Shown here: piece after piece, positions 1 to 5,955 of the stretch
How the letters are laid out: every line of letters starts with the position of its first letter
Numbering within the stretch: the first letter of the stretch is position 1
Assembly (NCBI GenBank): GCA_009903905.1
Contig: WYEI01000241.1
Coordinates: 1 to 18,741 of the forward strand
Length of the DNA: 18,741 nt
Source: Pyrobaculum sp.
Lineage (GTDB): Archaea > Thermoproteota > Thermoprotei > Thermoproteales > Thermoproteaceae
Direction: 5' to 3'
Made by a program: the position numbers and the translations under genes
Notes under the pieces: model-generated
Told to the model about the DNA's origin: nothing
The model's database searches: none
Seen by the model: only the letters and a program-made list of their open reading frames with translations

Positions 1-168
1 GGAGACGTGGTTGAGGTTGAGATCGTGGAGAAGTCGAGGAGGGGAGACGGCGTTGCGAGGGTTGAGGGGTTTGTGGTGTTTGTCCCCGGCGCGGAGCCTG
101 GGCAGAGGGTTAAGGTGCAGATTGAGAAGGTGGGCGACACCTACGCGATTGGTAGGGTTGTTACTTGA
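1..168 (+). CDS. TRAM-domain protein, C-terminal part (5' end outside window)
   Basis: Frame 1 is open from the first base to the TGA at 166-168 and gives 55 residues, beginning GDVVEVEIVEKSRRGDGVAR. This is the all-beta TRAM fold: a VxVxI strand, a G-D/E-G-V/I-A loop, a GFVVFVPGAEPGQRVKVQI segment and a final GRVV strand. TRAM domains bind RNA. They occur at the ends of tRNA-modifying enzymes and, in Archaea, as stand-alone proteins of about 60-75 residues implicated in RNA chaperoning. The visible piece is one whole domain, so this could be a stand-alone protein missing a few N-terminal residues or the end of a longer enzyme; the window cannot decide. The last 8 bases overlap the 3' end of convergent trpS. 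Confidence 0.8.
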   Translation, partial: GDVVEVEIVEKSRRGDGVARVEGFVVFVPGAEPGQRVKVQIEKVGDTYAIGRVVT

Positions 169-1330
169 GTTTGACGCTTATACGGTATTGATCCACGCTT
201 CCGCGGGCTTTTTCTCTCTTCTCTTTGTGCTCCTTTAGGAATTTTGTTATTTTGTCGTAGAGCTTGAGCTTGCATTCGCCGCACAGCATCGCCCCGCTTC
301 TGCAGTCCTGCCGGATCTTCTCCACCGATGCGTCGTTGGGGTCGAAGAGCATGTGGTAGTGGTAGACTGGGCATATGTCTGGGTCTCCGCCGTATTTGCG
401 TTGCTCCTCTGCGGTGGGCTTTCCGCCGGTGAAGGCGTTCATTATCTTTCTCTTGACGGCCTTCTCGTCGTCTTGTGTGTATATGGCGGAGTCGGGGTTG
501 GAGGCGGACATCTTGCTTTCGCCCGTCAGCGCCATGATGAACTTGGAGTACAGAGTGGTGGGCTTGGGGTAGCCGAGCGTGTCGGCTATGTCTCTCGCCA
601 AACGGAAGTAGGGGTCTTGGTCTATGGCGCAGGGTATGAGGACCGGCGTCGCTTCGCGGCGGAGTTCGGTGGGGAGGAAGGCCACGGCTATCTGGAGGGA
701 TGGGTAGAATATGAGGCCAATGTTTGTGGAGTCGGTGAAGCCGAAGGTGGCCTTCACGGTGTTCCACGTGAGCTTCTTGGCCACCTTAACCGCTATCGGG
801 TACAGCGGTCTTATGTCCTTGGTGTCGACGATTAGGTGGAGCTTGTCCGGCGTGAAGCCGAGGGCTATCACGTCGAGGGCGTTTTCGTAGGCCCAGTTCG
901 TGGCCTCCTCCAGCTTCATCTCGGGGTCGTCGAAGAACTTCTCGTCGTCGGTGAGCTGGAAGTAGACCTCCAGGTTGAACTTGTCTGAGAACCACTTGAG
1001 GAGGATCCACGGCACCATGTGGCCTATGTGCACGGGGCCGCTGGGGCCTCTGCCCGTGTAGAGGGCCCACGGCTTCCCATCGCCGTGCCACCTCATTACG
1101 GCGTCGAAATCTCTGTGTGCGTAGAAGAAGCCGCGCCGAATTAGGGGGTGCACCTCCCCTGCGTACTTCTCGAGGAGGGCTACCTCGTCTGCGGTGAGGG
1201 GCTTGGCCCCGAAGTGCCGGAGAAGCTTGTCGTAGTCAACCCTGCCCCTGACCTCCCAAGGCGTGACTACAAACTCCTCCGCTACGTCAACTATGTCTGT
1301 CGCTTCTACTTTTTTTACCCTGTCTTCCAC
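161..1330 (-). CDS. trpS: Tryptophanyl-tRNA synthetase
   Basis: This 389-residue class I aminoacyl-tRNA synthetase charges tRNA-Trp in the cytoplasm. The HIGH signature is an exact HIGH at residues 101-104 (context GPSGPVHIGHMVPW), and KMSAS is at 273-277. The tract YFQLTDDEKFF near 123-133 and the cysteine-bearing CAIDQDPYFRLARD tract near 234-247 are typical of the archaeal/eukaryotic TrpRS branch. About 85 N-terminal residues precede the catalytic domain, as in archaeal forms. The start is GTG at 1330, chosen because a TATA box lies 28 bases upstream (1353-1363), which predicts a leaderless mRNA starting at this codon. The stop TAA (161-163) lies inside the convergent TRAM gene. Confidence 0.96.
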   Translation of the reverse strand: MEDRVKKVEATDIVDVAEEFVVTPWEVRGRVDYDKLLRHFGAKPLTADEVALLEKYAGEVHPLIRRGFFYAHRDFDAVMRWHGDGKPWALYTGRGPSGPVHIGHMVPWILLKWFSDKFNLEVYFQLTDDEKFFDDPEMKLEEATNWAYENALDVIALGFTPDKLHLIVDTKDIRPLYPIAVKVAKKLTWNTVKATFGFTDSTNIGLIFYPSLQIAVAFLPTELRREATPVLIPCAIDQDPYFRLARDIADTLGYPKPTTLYSKFIMALTGESKMSASNPDSAIYTQDDEKAVKRKIMNAFTGGKPTAEEQRKYGGDPDICPVYHYHMLFDPNDASVEKIRQDCRSGAMLCGECKLKLYDKITKFLKEHKEKREKARGSVDQYRISVKLK

Positions 1331-1352
1331 CCCATGGGTGCTTGAAGCTGTG

Positions 1353-1363
1353 GTTTATTTAAA
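1353..1363 (-). promoter_or_regulatory. TATA box of trpS
   Basis: Read on the minus strand the sequence is ATTTAAATAAA, centred about 28 bases before the GTG start. It includes the TAA stop codon of the upstream glycosylase gene (1359-1361). Confidence 0.7.
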
Positions 1364-2096
1364 TGCTGAGGACGCCCTTGTCGGCTAGGTACGCCAGCGT
1401 CTGGGCCCAGCCGGCGAGCCGGCCTAGCTTCTCGGCGGCTTGTGCTCTTAGGCAACGGGGGGCTAGGGGGCATGTGCCGCATGTGTATCTGCGGCAGTGG
1501 GCGGGGTTGGGGGGCCTCCCGTCGAGCCCCAGCTTAGGCGCCGTCCTCATGAAGTGTTTGTCCACGGGCGCCGCAGTTGCGTCGCCGGTGAAGAGGAGGA
1601 ACAAGTCAGCCACCTTGGGGCCGACTCCTGGGATGCGGAGGAGCTCCCTCCTCTCGTGGGGTCTGCCGAGCTCTATGTACGCCTTGAGTGCCTGCGGCAG
1701 TTTCTGGAGCTGGTAGCTCCTGCCGACTGACGGGGCTGTCTCCGCTATTTCGGCAAGGTCCTCCGTCTTTGAGAAGATGGCTCGTGTCCACCTCAATACG
1801 TTGGTGTGGTAGTCTGTGTTCTGGGTGAGAAAGGCCACCGCGAAGAGGAGGTCCTCGTCGCCTGGGGAGATGGAGATGCCGATGCACCGGCTGAACCTCT
1901 CAGCCAGCGCGTGTGTCTTGTCGCGGAGACGCCCCGCGACGTCGTTTATATATCTCCAGGGGTCGTACCACCGGCCTGATATATACAGGTCGTTGCCTGC
2001 CCACACGCCCTTCTTCACGCCGAAGATCTTGATGAGCCTCTCGTCGAGAAGCGCCAGCGTTATGCTTGGGTAGAGAGTGAGCTGGAGGCAGTTCAT
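1359..2096 (-). CDS. Endonuclease III-like HhH-GPD DNA glycosylase with [4Fe-4S] cluster
   Basis: This 245-residue base-excision-repair glycosylase is predicted to remove damaged bases and probably nick abasic sites. The helix-hairpin-helix IPGVGPKVA spans residues 155-163. Lys161 aligns with the catalytic lysine of Nth (GVGRKTA), and Asp179 in PVDKHF aligns with its catalytic aspartate at the same 18-residue spacing. Four cysteines (201, 206, 209, 215; C-x4-C-x2-C-x5-C) match an iron-sulfur loop. I start at ATG 2096, which forms an ATGA overlap with the stop of the radical SAM gene; a longer reading to 2210 would run inside that gene without family sequence. Two oddities stand out: only 22 residues separate Asp179 from the first cluster cysteine, against nearly 50 in E. 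coli Nth, and about 80 residues precede the conserved AFLTQNTDYHTNV helix. Substrate specificity cannot be read from sequence. Confidence 0.85.
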   Translation of the reverse strand: MNCLQLTLYPSITLALLDERLIKIFGVKKGVWAGNDLYISGRWYDPWRYINDVAGRLRDKTHALAERFSRCIGISISPGDEDLLFAVAFLTQNTDYHTNVLRWTRAIFSKTEDLAEIAETAPSVGRSYQLQKLPQALKAYIELGRPHERRELLRIPGVGPKVADLFLLFTGDATAAPVDKHFMRTAPKLGLDGRPPNPAHCRRYTCGTCPLAPRCLRAQAAEKLGRLAGWAQTLAYLADKGVLSI

Positions 2097-2857
2097 ATCA
2101 TGAAGGCGGGCACTCCGTCCGGCCTCACTGCGCGTATAGGCGTGAGGCCGCGCGTCTTCATCAGCTTCACTACGTGGGGGTATAGGATTACGTATTCCAC
2201 GTCTATGCACTGGGGGAGGACGGGGTGTATGTCGGCTAGGGCCTTTTCCAGCTTCTTTATGTTCTCGTCAGTGGAGAAGCCCAACATGGCGGCTGGATAC
2301 ACGTCGCGGCAGGGCTTCATGCCGCTTTCCACCAAGTGGCGGATGGCGTCTAGTTGCCTGTGGAAGTAGGCGCTGGGCGACATTGTAATTTTTTCAAACT
2401 CCTCAGCCGCGGCGCCCTTTAGGGAAACCCTCACCACTGCGTTGGGCCTCGCGGCTAGCTCCTTGGCGAGTTGCCGGTTTATCAAGATGCCGTTTGTCTC
2501 CACGACGAAGGTGTATTCCGCCGAGAGGTCTATGGCCTTGAGCAGATGCGCCGGGGCTATTAAGGGCTCGCCGCCGGACACCCTCACCTGATCAAACCCC
2601 CTCCTCCTCGCTATGTCCCTTAGCCTGTCGGCGACCTCGCCCGGCGGAAGCCACTCGCCCGCCGTAAAGACGAAGGAGGTGTTTCTCCAAGCCCAGCACA
2701 TGCCGCACCGTAGGTTGCAGCCAACCACGTCTGCGGTGGCGATGCCGCCGTACCACCTGTCCGCCCGGAACCTTGTGTAGCGCCTATACACCTCCCCGCC
2801 CTCTGTCTTTACTGCGTATCTCAGCACAAGCTCAAGTAGCCTCTCGGGGTCTATCAC
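2093..2857 (-). CDS. Radical SAM protein, COG5014-like archaeal family
   Basis: This 254-residue protein carries the radical SAM cluster motif C-x3-C-x2-C at Cys47, Cys51 and Cys54 (VGCNLRCGMCW), so it should reductively cleave S-adenosylmethionine. SGGEP at 94-98 is the usual SAM-binding motif, and VVETNGILI and VRVSLKG follow in TIM-barrel order. The WYGGIATADVVGCNLRC lead-in and the ILYPHVVKLMKTRGL tail resemble the uncharacterised archaeal COG5014 group rather than MoaA, which is larger with a second C-terminal cluster. The substrate is unknown. Its stop overlaps the glycosylase start by 4 bases (ATGA), so the two are probably co-translated. The chosen start is GTG 2857. The best TATA-like sequence is only about 16 bases upstream, so the GTG at 2827 is an alternative. 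Confidence 0.8.
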   Translation of the reverse strand: MIDPERLLELVLRYAVKTEGGEVYRRYTRFRADRWYGGIATADVVGCNLRCGMCWAWRNTSFVFTAGEWLPPGEVADRLRDIARRRGFDQVRVSGGEPLIAPAHLLKAIDLSAEYTFVVETNGILINRQLAKELAARPNAVVRVSLKGAAAEEFEKITMSPSAYFHRQLDAIRHLVESGMKPCRDVYPAAMLGFSTDENIKKLEKALADIHPVLPQCIDVEYVILYPHVVKLMKTRGLTPIRAVRPDGVPAFMI

Positions 2858-2868
2858 AAGTAGAAGTG

Positions 2869-2877
2869 TATATTTAT
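2869..2877. promoter_or_regulatory. AT-rich divergent promoter region
   Basis: The gap between the radical SAM gene (minus) and the small plus-strand ORF is AT-rich, with TATATTTAT at 2869-2877. It reads as a TATA box on both strands. On the plus strand it would start transcription near 2900. For the minus-strand GTG at 2857 it is closer than usual. Confidence 0.4.
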
Positions 2878-2911
2878 CTCTTTTACTTTGCTTGGAAAAT
2901 TTACATGGAAA

Positions 2912-2920
2912 CGTATATCT
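2912..2920 (+). promoter_or_regulatory. Possible TATA box of the small basic ORF
   Basis: CGTATATCT is centred about 25 bases before ATG 2941. That spacing matches the other promoters in this window and favours 2941 over the in-frame ATG at 2905. Confidence 0.4.
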
Positions 2921-2940
2921 ACAAGTCTACAGATAGATAC

Positions 2941-3033
2941 ATGCTCAAGATGCGGCCTCCTAAGAGGCCCGTCCAAGGCGGCGTAGCGGAGGGACCGGGC
3001 GAGAAGAAGAAGCCGGAGCTTTACTGGGGCTAA
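2941..3033 (+). CDS. Small basic proline/lysine-rich protein upstream of rpl31e
   Basis: This 30-residue ORF begins MLKMRPPKRP and ends GEKKKPELYWG. I do not recognise the family. It is lysine/arginine-rich, has a glycine-rich middle (QGGVAEGPG) and ends in an aromatic PELYWG tail. It occupies the place where many Crenarchaeota have the short ribosomal protein L39e gene, but the sequence is not L39e. Starts at 2905 (42 residues) and 2950 (27 residues) are also in frame. I prefer 2941 because a TATA-like sequence lies 25 bases upstream and base composition turns GC-rich from there. The stop TAA leads directly into the rpl31e TATA box. It may be a small ribosome-associated protein; this is inferred from charge, size and position only. 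Confidence 0.5.
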   Translation: MLKMRPPKRPVQGGVAEGPGEKKKPELYWG

Positions 3034-3042
3034 ATTTTATAA
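3031..3042 (+). promoter_or_regulatory. TATA box of rpl31e
   Basis: TAAATTTTATAA begins with the stop codon of the small ORF and is centred about 26 bases before the GTG start at 3063, predicting a leaderless transcript. Confidence 0.7.
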
Positions 3043-3062
3043 CTTGACCTTTTTATGCGGTC

Positions 3063-3338
3063 GTGTCTGAGGAGAAGAAGGTGGTGCTCACGCGGGAGTA
3101 TGTAATAAACCTGAGGAGGGCCTACGAAGTTTCGAGAAGCAAGAGGGCTAAATACGCCGTGGGGCTTATCAGGAGGTTTGTGGCTAGGCATCTCAAGGTG
3201 GAGCCCAGGTCGGTGAAGGTGGGCCAGAGGCTCAACATGGCGTTGTGGTCCCGCAGTATTGAGAAGCCGCCGAGGCGGGTGCGCGTCGCTGTGGAGAAAT
3301 ACAGCGACGGGTCAGTGGTTGTGGAGCTGAAGGAGTGA
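3063..3338 (+). CDS. rpl31e: Large-subunit ribosomal protein L31e
   Basis: This 91-residue protein of the archaeal/eukaryotic L31e family sits near the polypeptide exit tunnel of the large subunit. Family features are the [14 protein letters not shown] opening, the [19 protein letters not shown] basic helix, [24 protein letters not shown], and a short acidic end. The start is GTG at 3063, 26 bases from a TATA box, with no leader. The stop TGA (3336-3338) shares its final A with the ATG of aIF6, so the two genes form a coupled unit. The order L31e-aIF6-LX-prefoldin-FtsY is a familiar crenarchaeal arrangement. Confidence 0.95.
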   Translation: MSEEKKVVLTREYVINLRRAYEVSRSKRAKYAVGLIRRFVARHLKVEPRSVKVGQRLNMALWSRSIEKPPRRVRVAVEKYSDGSVVVELKE

Positions 3339-4000
3339 TGTTTGACGTAGCCCCCGTCAAGGTTTTCGGCACATCTTCCGTCGGCGTCTTCATAGCGTCT
3401 AACAACACCATAACTTTCCTCCCGCCCGATGTCCCCGAGAAAATCGACGACGTGGTGCGGAGCACCCTCCGCACCTCTGTAGCCAGGTTCACCATTGCGA
3501 AGTCCCCCCTGCTGGGGGTGTTCACGGTGGTTAACGACAACGGCGTTCTTCTGTCGCCGCTGGCGCTAGAGGACGAGGTCAAGCTCTTCAAGTCGCTGGG
3601 GCTCAACGTGCAAGTGCTACAGACCAAGTACACCGCCGTCTCGAACCTCGTGCTTGCCAACAACAGAGTCGCGCTGGTCTCGCCCCTCTTGGAGCCGCAG
3701 TTGCGGAAGGTCGTGGCTGACGTGCTCGGCGTTGAGGTGGTTGTGGACACCGTGGCCAACAACCCGCTCGTGGGGGCGCTGGCCGTGATAAACTCGAGGG
3801 GCCTCCTGGCGGCCCCCGAGGCCACCGACGAGGACCTCAAGAAGCTCGCCGACTACTTCAAGGTGAAGGTAGATGTGGGCACCGTCAACAAGGGGAAAAG
3901 CTTCCTCAGGGGCGGCATGGTGGTGAACGACCACGGCGCCCTCGTCGGCGACGAGACAGCGGGCCCTGAGCTGATGCGCATAACTCAGGTGCTGGGATAG
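3338..4000 (+). CDS. eif6: Translation initiation/ribosome anti-association factor aIF6
   Basis: This 220-residue aIF6 binds the large subunit at the L14/L24e face and blocks premature joining with the small subunit. The repeated pentein pattern is visible as recurring VFIASNNTITFLPP, TVVNDNGVLLSP, LVLANNRVALVSP, LAVINSRGLLAAP and MVVNDHGALVG units, one per propeller blade. This is the full family length. I start at ATG 3338, which overlaps the L31e stop (TGATG) and follows a GGAG tract; GTG 3335 would add one residue. The stop TAG is immediately followed by a perfect GC-rich palindrome. Confidence 0.95.
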   Translation: MFDVAPVKVFGTSSVGVFIASNNTITFLPPDVPEKIDDVVRSTLRTSVARFTIAKSPLLGVFTVVNDNGVLLSPLALEDEVKLFKSLGLNVQVLQTKYTAVSNLVLANNRVALVSPLLEPQLRKVVADVLGVEVVVDTVANNPLVGALAVINSRGLLAAPEATDEDLKKLADYFKVKVDVGTVNKGKSFLRGGMVVNDHGALVGDETAGPELMRITQVLG

Positions 4001-4015
4001 CGCCGCCGGCGGCGC
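4000..4015. repeat. Perfect 16-base GC palindrome after aIF6
   Basis: GCGCCGCCGGCGGCGC is identical to its reverse complement and starts at the last base of the aIF6 stop codon. An outer GGGAT (3994-3998) / ATCCC (4020-4024) pair can extend it into a longer interrupted hairpin. No T-run follows, so it is not a classical archaeal terminator. It may stabilise the mRNA end, slow the polymerase or bind a protein. Confidence 0.6.
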
Positions 4016-4040
4016 CGAGATCCCCATCAGAGGTGGCGTT

Positions 4041-4050
4041 AAACTTTTAA
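4041..4050 (+). promoter_or_regulatory. TATA box of the LX-pfdA-ftsY unit
   Basis: AAACTTTTAA is centred about 25-26 bases before ATG 4072. The same AAACTTTTAA core recurs before secE and rpl11. Confidence 0.75.
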
Positions 4051-4071
4051 GGCTCGAGTTGAGAGCCCGAC

Positions 4072-4308
4072 ATGCCTAAGATTTACCGCGTAGTTGGAGA
4101 CACCACCACCGGGATGAAGTTCAGGTTGGAGGTGACCGCCGAGAAGCCGCACGATGCCATTGAGAAGGCTTTTTCGCTTATTGGGAGTAGGCACAGGCTT
4201 AGGAGGGTGCAGATAAGGATAAGAGAGGTGTCGGTGGTGCCGCCCGAGGAGGCGCGGTCGGAGGAGGCCAAGCTCTTGATGGCGGTGGATAAGGTGATTA
4301 AGTATTGA
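4072..4308 (+). CDS. rplX: Ribosomal protein LX (L18Ae/L20a)
   Basis: This 78-residue archaeal LX protein is the short form of eukaryotic L18a and a component of the large subunit. Typical features are the KIYRVVGDTTTGMKFRLEV opening strand pair, a helix with AEKPHDAIEKAFSLIGSRHR, and the RRVQIRIREVSVVPPEEA strand and turn. Length is normal. Translation starts at the ATG 25-26 bases after a strong TATA box. The stop TGA is one base from the start of prefoldin alpha, so LX opens a three-gene unit with pfdA and ftsY. Confidence 0.93.
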   Translation: MPKIYRVVGDTTTGMKFRLEVTAEKPHDAIEKAFSLIGSRHRLRRVQIRIREVSVVPPEEARSEEAKLLMAVDKVIKY

Positions 4309-4309
4309 C

Positions 4310-4714
4310 ATGTCTCGACAAGACGTCCAGAGGCTCCTGGAGGAGTACCAGCTGATCGGGGAGTTGCTATCCAGTCTGCAGGCCCAGCACACGACCGTCG
4401 CCGAGCTTCTCGACGAGCTAACCACGGCACTAGACGGCGTGAGGCTTCTGAAAGGCGGCGGGGATGGGCGGCTTGTCCACATCGGCGCTGGGCTTTTCGT
4501 AAGCGGCGCCTTTGATACAAGGGAGGTCCTCACGCCCATCGGCGCGGGCTACCACGCGTTTCTAGACCTCGACAGCGCTGAGAGGATCCTCCGGGAGAGG
4601 ATCGAGGAGTACTCCAGGCTGAAGACTTCGCTTGAGGAGAACCTCCAGAAGCTCGCCGAGAGGGCTGAGCAGATCCGCCAGGTCCTAGAGCGGCTGGGCG
4701 CCAGAAATGTTTGA
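4310..4714 (+). CDS. pfdA: Prefoldin subunit alpha
   Basis: This 134-residue subunit of the hexameric prefoldin chaperone passes unfolded proteins to the group II chaperonin. The N-terminal helix (about 1-45, MSRQDVQRLLEEYQLIGELL) and the C-terminal helix (about 88-132) have heptad repeats suited to the coiled-coil tentacle. They are separated by a beta-hairpin core with HIGAGLFVSGAF and VLTPIGAGYHAFLDL, which is characteristic of the alpha class. The gene starts one base after LX and overlaps ftsY by 8 bases, so translation of the three is probably coupled. Confidence 0.93.
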   Translation: MSRQDVQRLLEEYQLIGELLSSLQAQHTTVAELLDELTTALDGVRLLKGGGDGRLVHIGAGLFVSGAFDTREVLTPIGAGYHAFLDLDSAERILRERIEEYSRLKTSLEENLQKLAERAEQIRQVLERLGARNV

Positions 4715-5624
4715 TAGGCTCAAGAAGACTTTTTCGAAGTTTGTAGAGACCGTAGTCAGCGCGGTAAAGGAGGATACGCTAAACGAGAAGGAGGTTGAAG
4801 GTTTGGTCTCAGACCTCTACCTAGACCTTGTGGAGAGCGACGTCGCCGTGGACGTTGCCGACGCCGTTGTTGAGGAGCTCAAGAGGAGGCTGGTGGGGGT
4901 TAAGGTGCCCAGGTTCGGGGAGCGGGAGACCGTCATAAAGAAGTCGGTTTTCGACTCCCTCCTTGCCGTTCTCAGCGACGTGCCTGACGTGGATTTCTAC
5001 GAAGAGGGGAGGAAGACGCTTGAGAAGACGAGGCCCGTAACCGTCATGTTTCTGGGGCCTAACGGCTACGGCAAGACCACGACCTTGGCAAAGCTGGCGT
5101 TTCAGCTACAGGAGATGGGTTTCAAGGTGGTCGCCGCCGCGGCGGACACCTTCAGGGCCGGGGCTAGGGAGCAGCTGGAGGAACACGGGAGGCGGGTGGG
5201 GTTTAGGGTTATAGGCGGCCCCTACGGCTCAGACCCAGCCGCCGTTGCGTACGACGCAACGCAACACGCCAAGTCTAGGGGGTACCACTTCGTGCTTATA
5301 GACACGGCGGGCCGCATGCACACAGACGCCAACTTGATGGACGAGCTCCGGAAGATCCAGCGCGTAGTCGAGCCCCAGTATTCCGTCTTCGTCTTCGACG
5401 CGCAACTGGGAAACGAGGCCCTGGAGATCGCCAAGTACTACTCCAAATACGTGAAGATAGACGGCATGATAGCCACCAAGGTAGACGCCTACCCCAAGGG
5501 CGGCTCCATACTGACTTTTATGTATACGTTGAAGCGCCCAGTGTACTTCCTGGGGGTCGGCCAGACCTACCGCGACCTCGTGAAGTTCTCCAAGTCTGAA
5601 TACATCAGCCAGCTTCTGGCCTAA
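4707..5624 (+). CDS. ftsY: Signal recognition particle receptor FtsY
   Basis: This 305-residue SRP receptor GTPase docks SRP-ribosome complexes at the membrane. A four-helix N domain (about 1-95) precedes the G domain. The P-loop GPNGYGKTT is at 117-125, DTFRAGA at 147-153, DTAGR at 199-203 and TKVD at 257-260; AYPKGGSILT and the GVGQTYRDLVKF closing motif follow. The acidic A domain of bacterial FtsY is absent, as is usual for Archaea. The P-loop has Tyr in the variable position. The gene overlaps pfdA by 8 bases, and its TAA stop runs directly into the secE promoter. Another component of the same export route, SecE, is the next gene. Confidence 0.96.
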   Translation: MFDRLKKTFSKFVETVVSAVKEDTLNEKEVEGLVSDLYLDLVESDVAVDVADAVVEELKRRLVGVKVPRFGERETVIKKSVFDSLLAVLSDVPDVDFYEEGRKTLEKTRPVTVMFLGPNGYGKTTTLAKLAFQLQEMGFKVVAAAADTFRAGAREQLEEHGRRVGFRVIGGPYGSDPAAVAYDATQHAKSRGYHFVLIDTAGRMHTDANLMDELRKIQRVVEPQYSVFVFDAQLGNEALEIAKYYSKYVKIDGMIATKVDAYPKGGSILTFMYTLKRPVYFLGVGQTYRDLVKFSKSEYISQLLA

Positions 5625-5636
5625 ACTTTTAATATA
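5623..5636 (+). promoter_or_regulatory. TATA box of secE-spt5
   Basis: AAACTTTTAATATA includes the last two bases of the ftsY TAA stop and is centred about 23-25 bases before GTG 5654. Confidence 0.7.
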
Positions 5637-5653
5637 CGTCCAACTTTTGACGC

Positions 5654-5953
5654 GTGGTATCCCTACAGGAGAGGCTGGCTAACATGTGGCGGGACATCAA
5701 GTGGGTGGTGTCCACGGCGACGAGGCCGGACGAGGAGGAGTTTAACCTAACGGCCAAGTTCCTCGTGCTTCTAGCGTTCATCGCGGGGGCGTTCCAGGTA
5801 GTTTTCCACCTAGCTGGCGTGTATATCAGGCACCTAGTATACGGAACCCCGCTCTATACGCTGGGCGACCCGGTTAAGGAGACCGTAGCTGTGCTTGTGT
5901 CTATCACCGTTATTTTCGTAGGCCTGCTCTACCTCCTAGTTAAGATGAGGTGA
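5654..5953 (+). CDS. secE: Protein translocase subunit SecE (Sec61 gamma) with an extra C-terminal helix
   Basis: The gene encodes 99 residues. The first 60 look like archaeal SecE/Sec61-gamma: an amphipathic surface helix (RLANMWRDIKWVVSTATRP), the acidic DEEEF turn at about 26-30, and one membrane span at about 35-58. An additional hydrophobic segment at about 77-97 (AVLVSITVIFVGLLYLLVK) follows a short loop. Archaeal SecE is usually about 60 residues with a single span, so this version has a C-terminal extension. Position supports the call, since secE precedes spt5/nusG and the L11-L1-L10 genes as in many prokaryotes. GTG 5654 is chosen from the TATA spacing; ATG 5684 is an alternative. 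The stop is 2 bases before the spt5 start. Confidence 0.85.
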   Translation: MVSLQERLANMWRDIKWVVSTATRPDEEEFNLTAKFLVLLAFIAGAFQVVFHLAGVYIRHLVYGTPLYTLGDPVKETVAVLVSITVIFVGLLYLLVKMR

Positions 5954-5955
5954 AG

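Noticed and set aside
534..600. Possible C/D box sRNA (ATGATGA)
   Set aside because: No CTGA D box at the expected 45-60 base spacing. Similar TGATGA hits near 6895, 12108, 13186 (minus) and 15395 (minus) also lack matching D/D' boxes.
141..835. Long open frames on both strands across trpS (for example 208 residues minus, 160 residues plus)
   Set aside because: They overlap a gene with unmistakable TrpRS motifs, show arginine/histidine-rich or low-complexity translations and lack promoters or family features; they are frame shadows in GC-rich DNA.
1310..1318. T-run as a transcription terminator on the plus strand
   Set aside because: It lies in the coding start of trpS, and no plus-strand gene ends nearby.
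2093..2210. Longer N-terminus of the glycosylase (start 2210)
   Set aside because: The extra 38 residues are charged sequence in another frame of the radical SAM gene; ATG 2096 gives a normal ATGA overlap.
2093..2857. MoaA (molybdenum cofactor) assignment for the radical SAM protein
   Set aside because: It is shorter than MoaA and has no second C-terminal cysteine cluster.
4051..4067. GGCTC...GAGCC inverted repeat before LX
   Set aside because: It lies between the TATA box and the predicted leaderless start, so it would not be transcribed; five base pairs with a 7-base loop can occur by chance.
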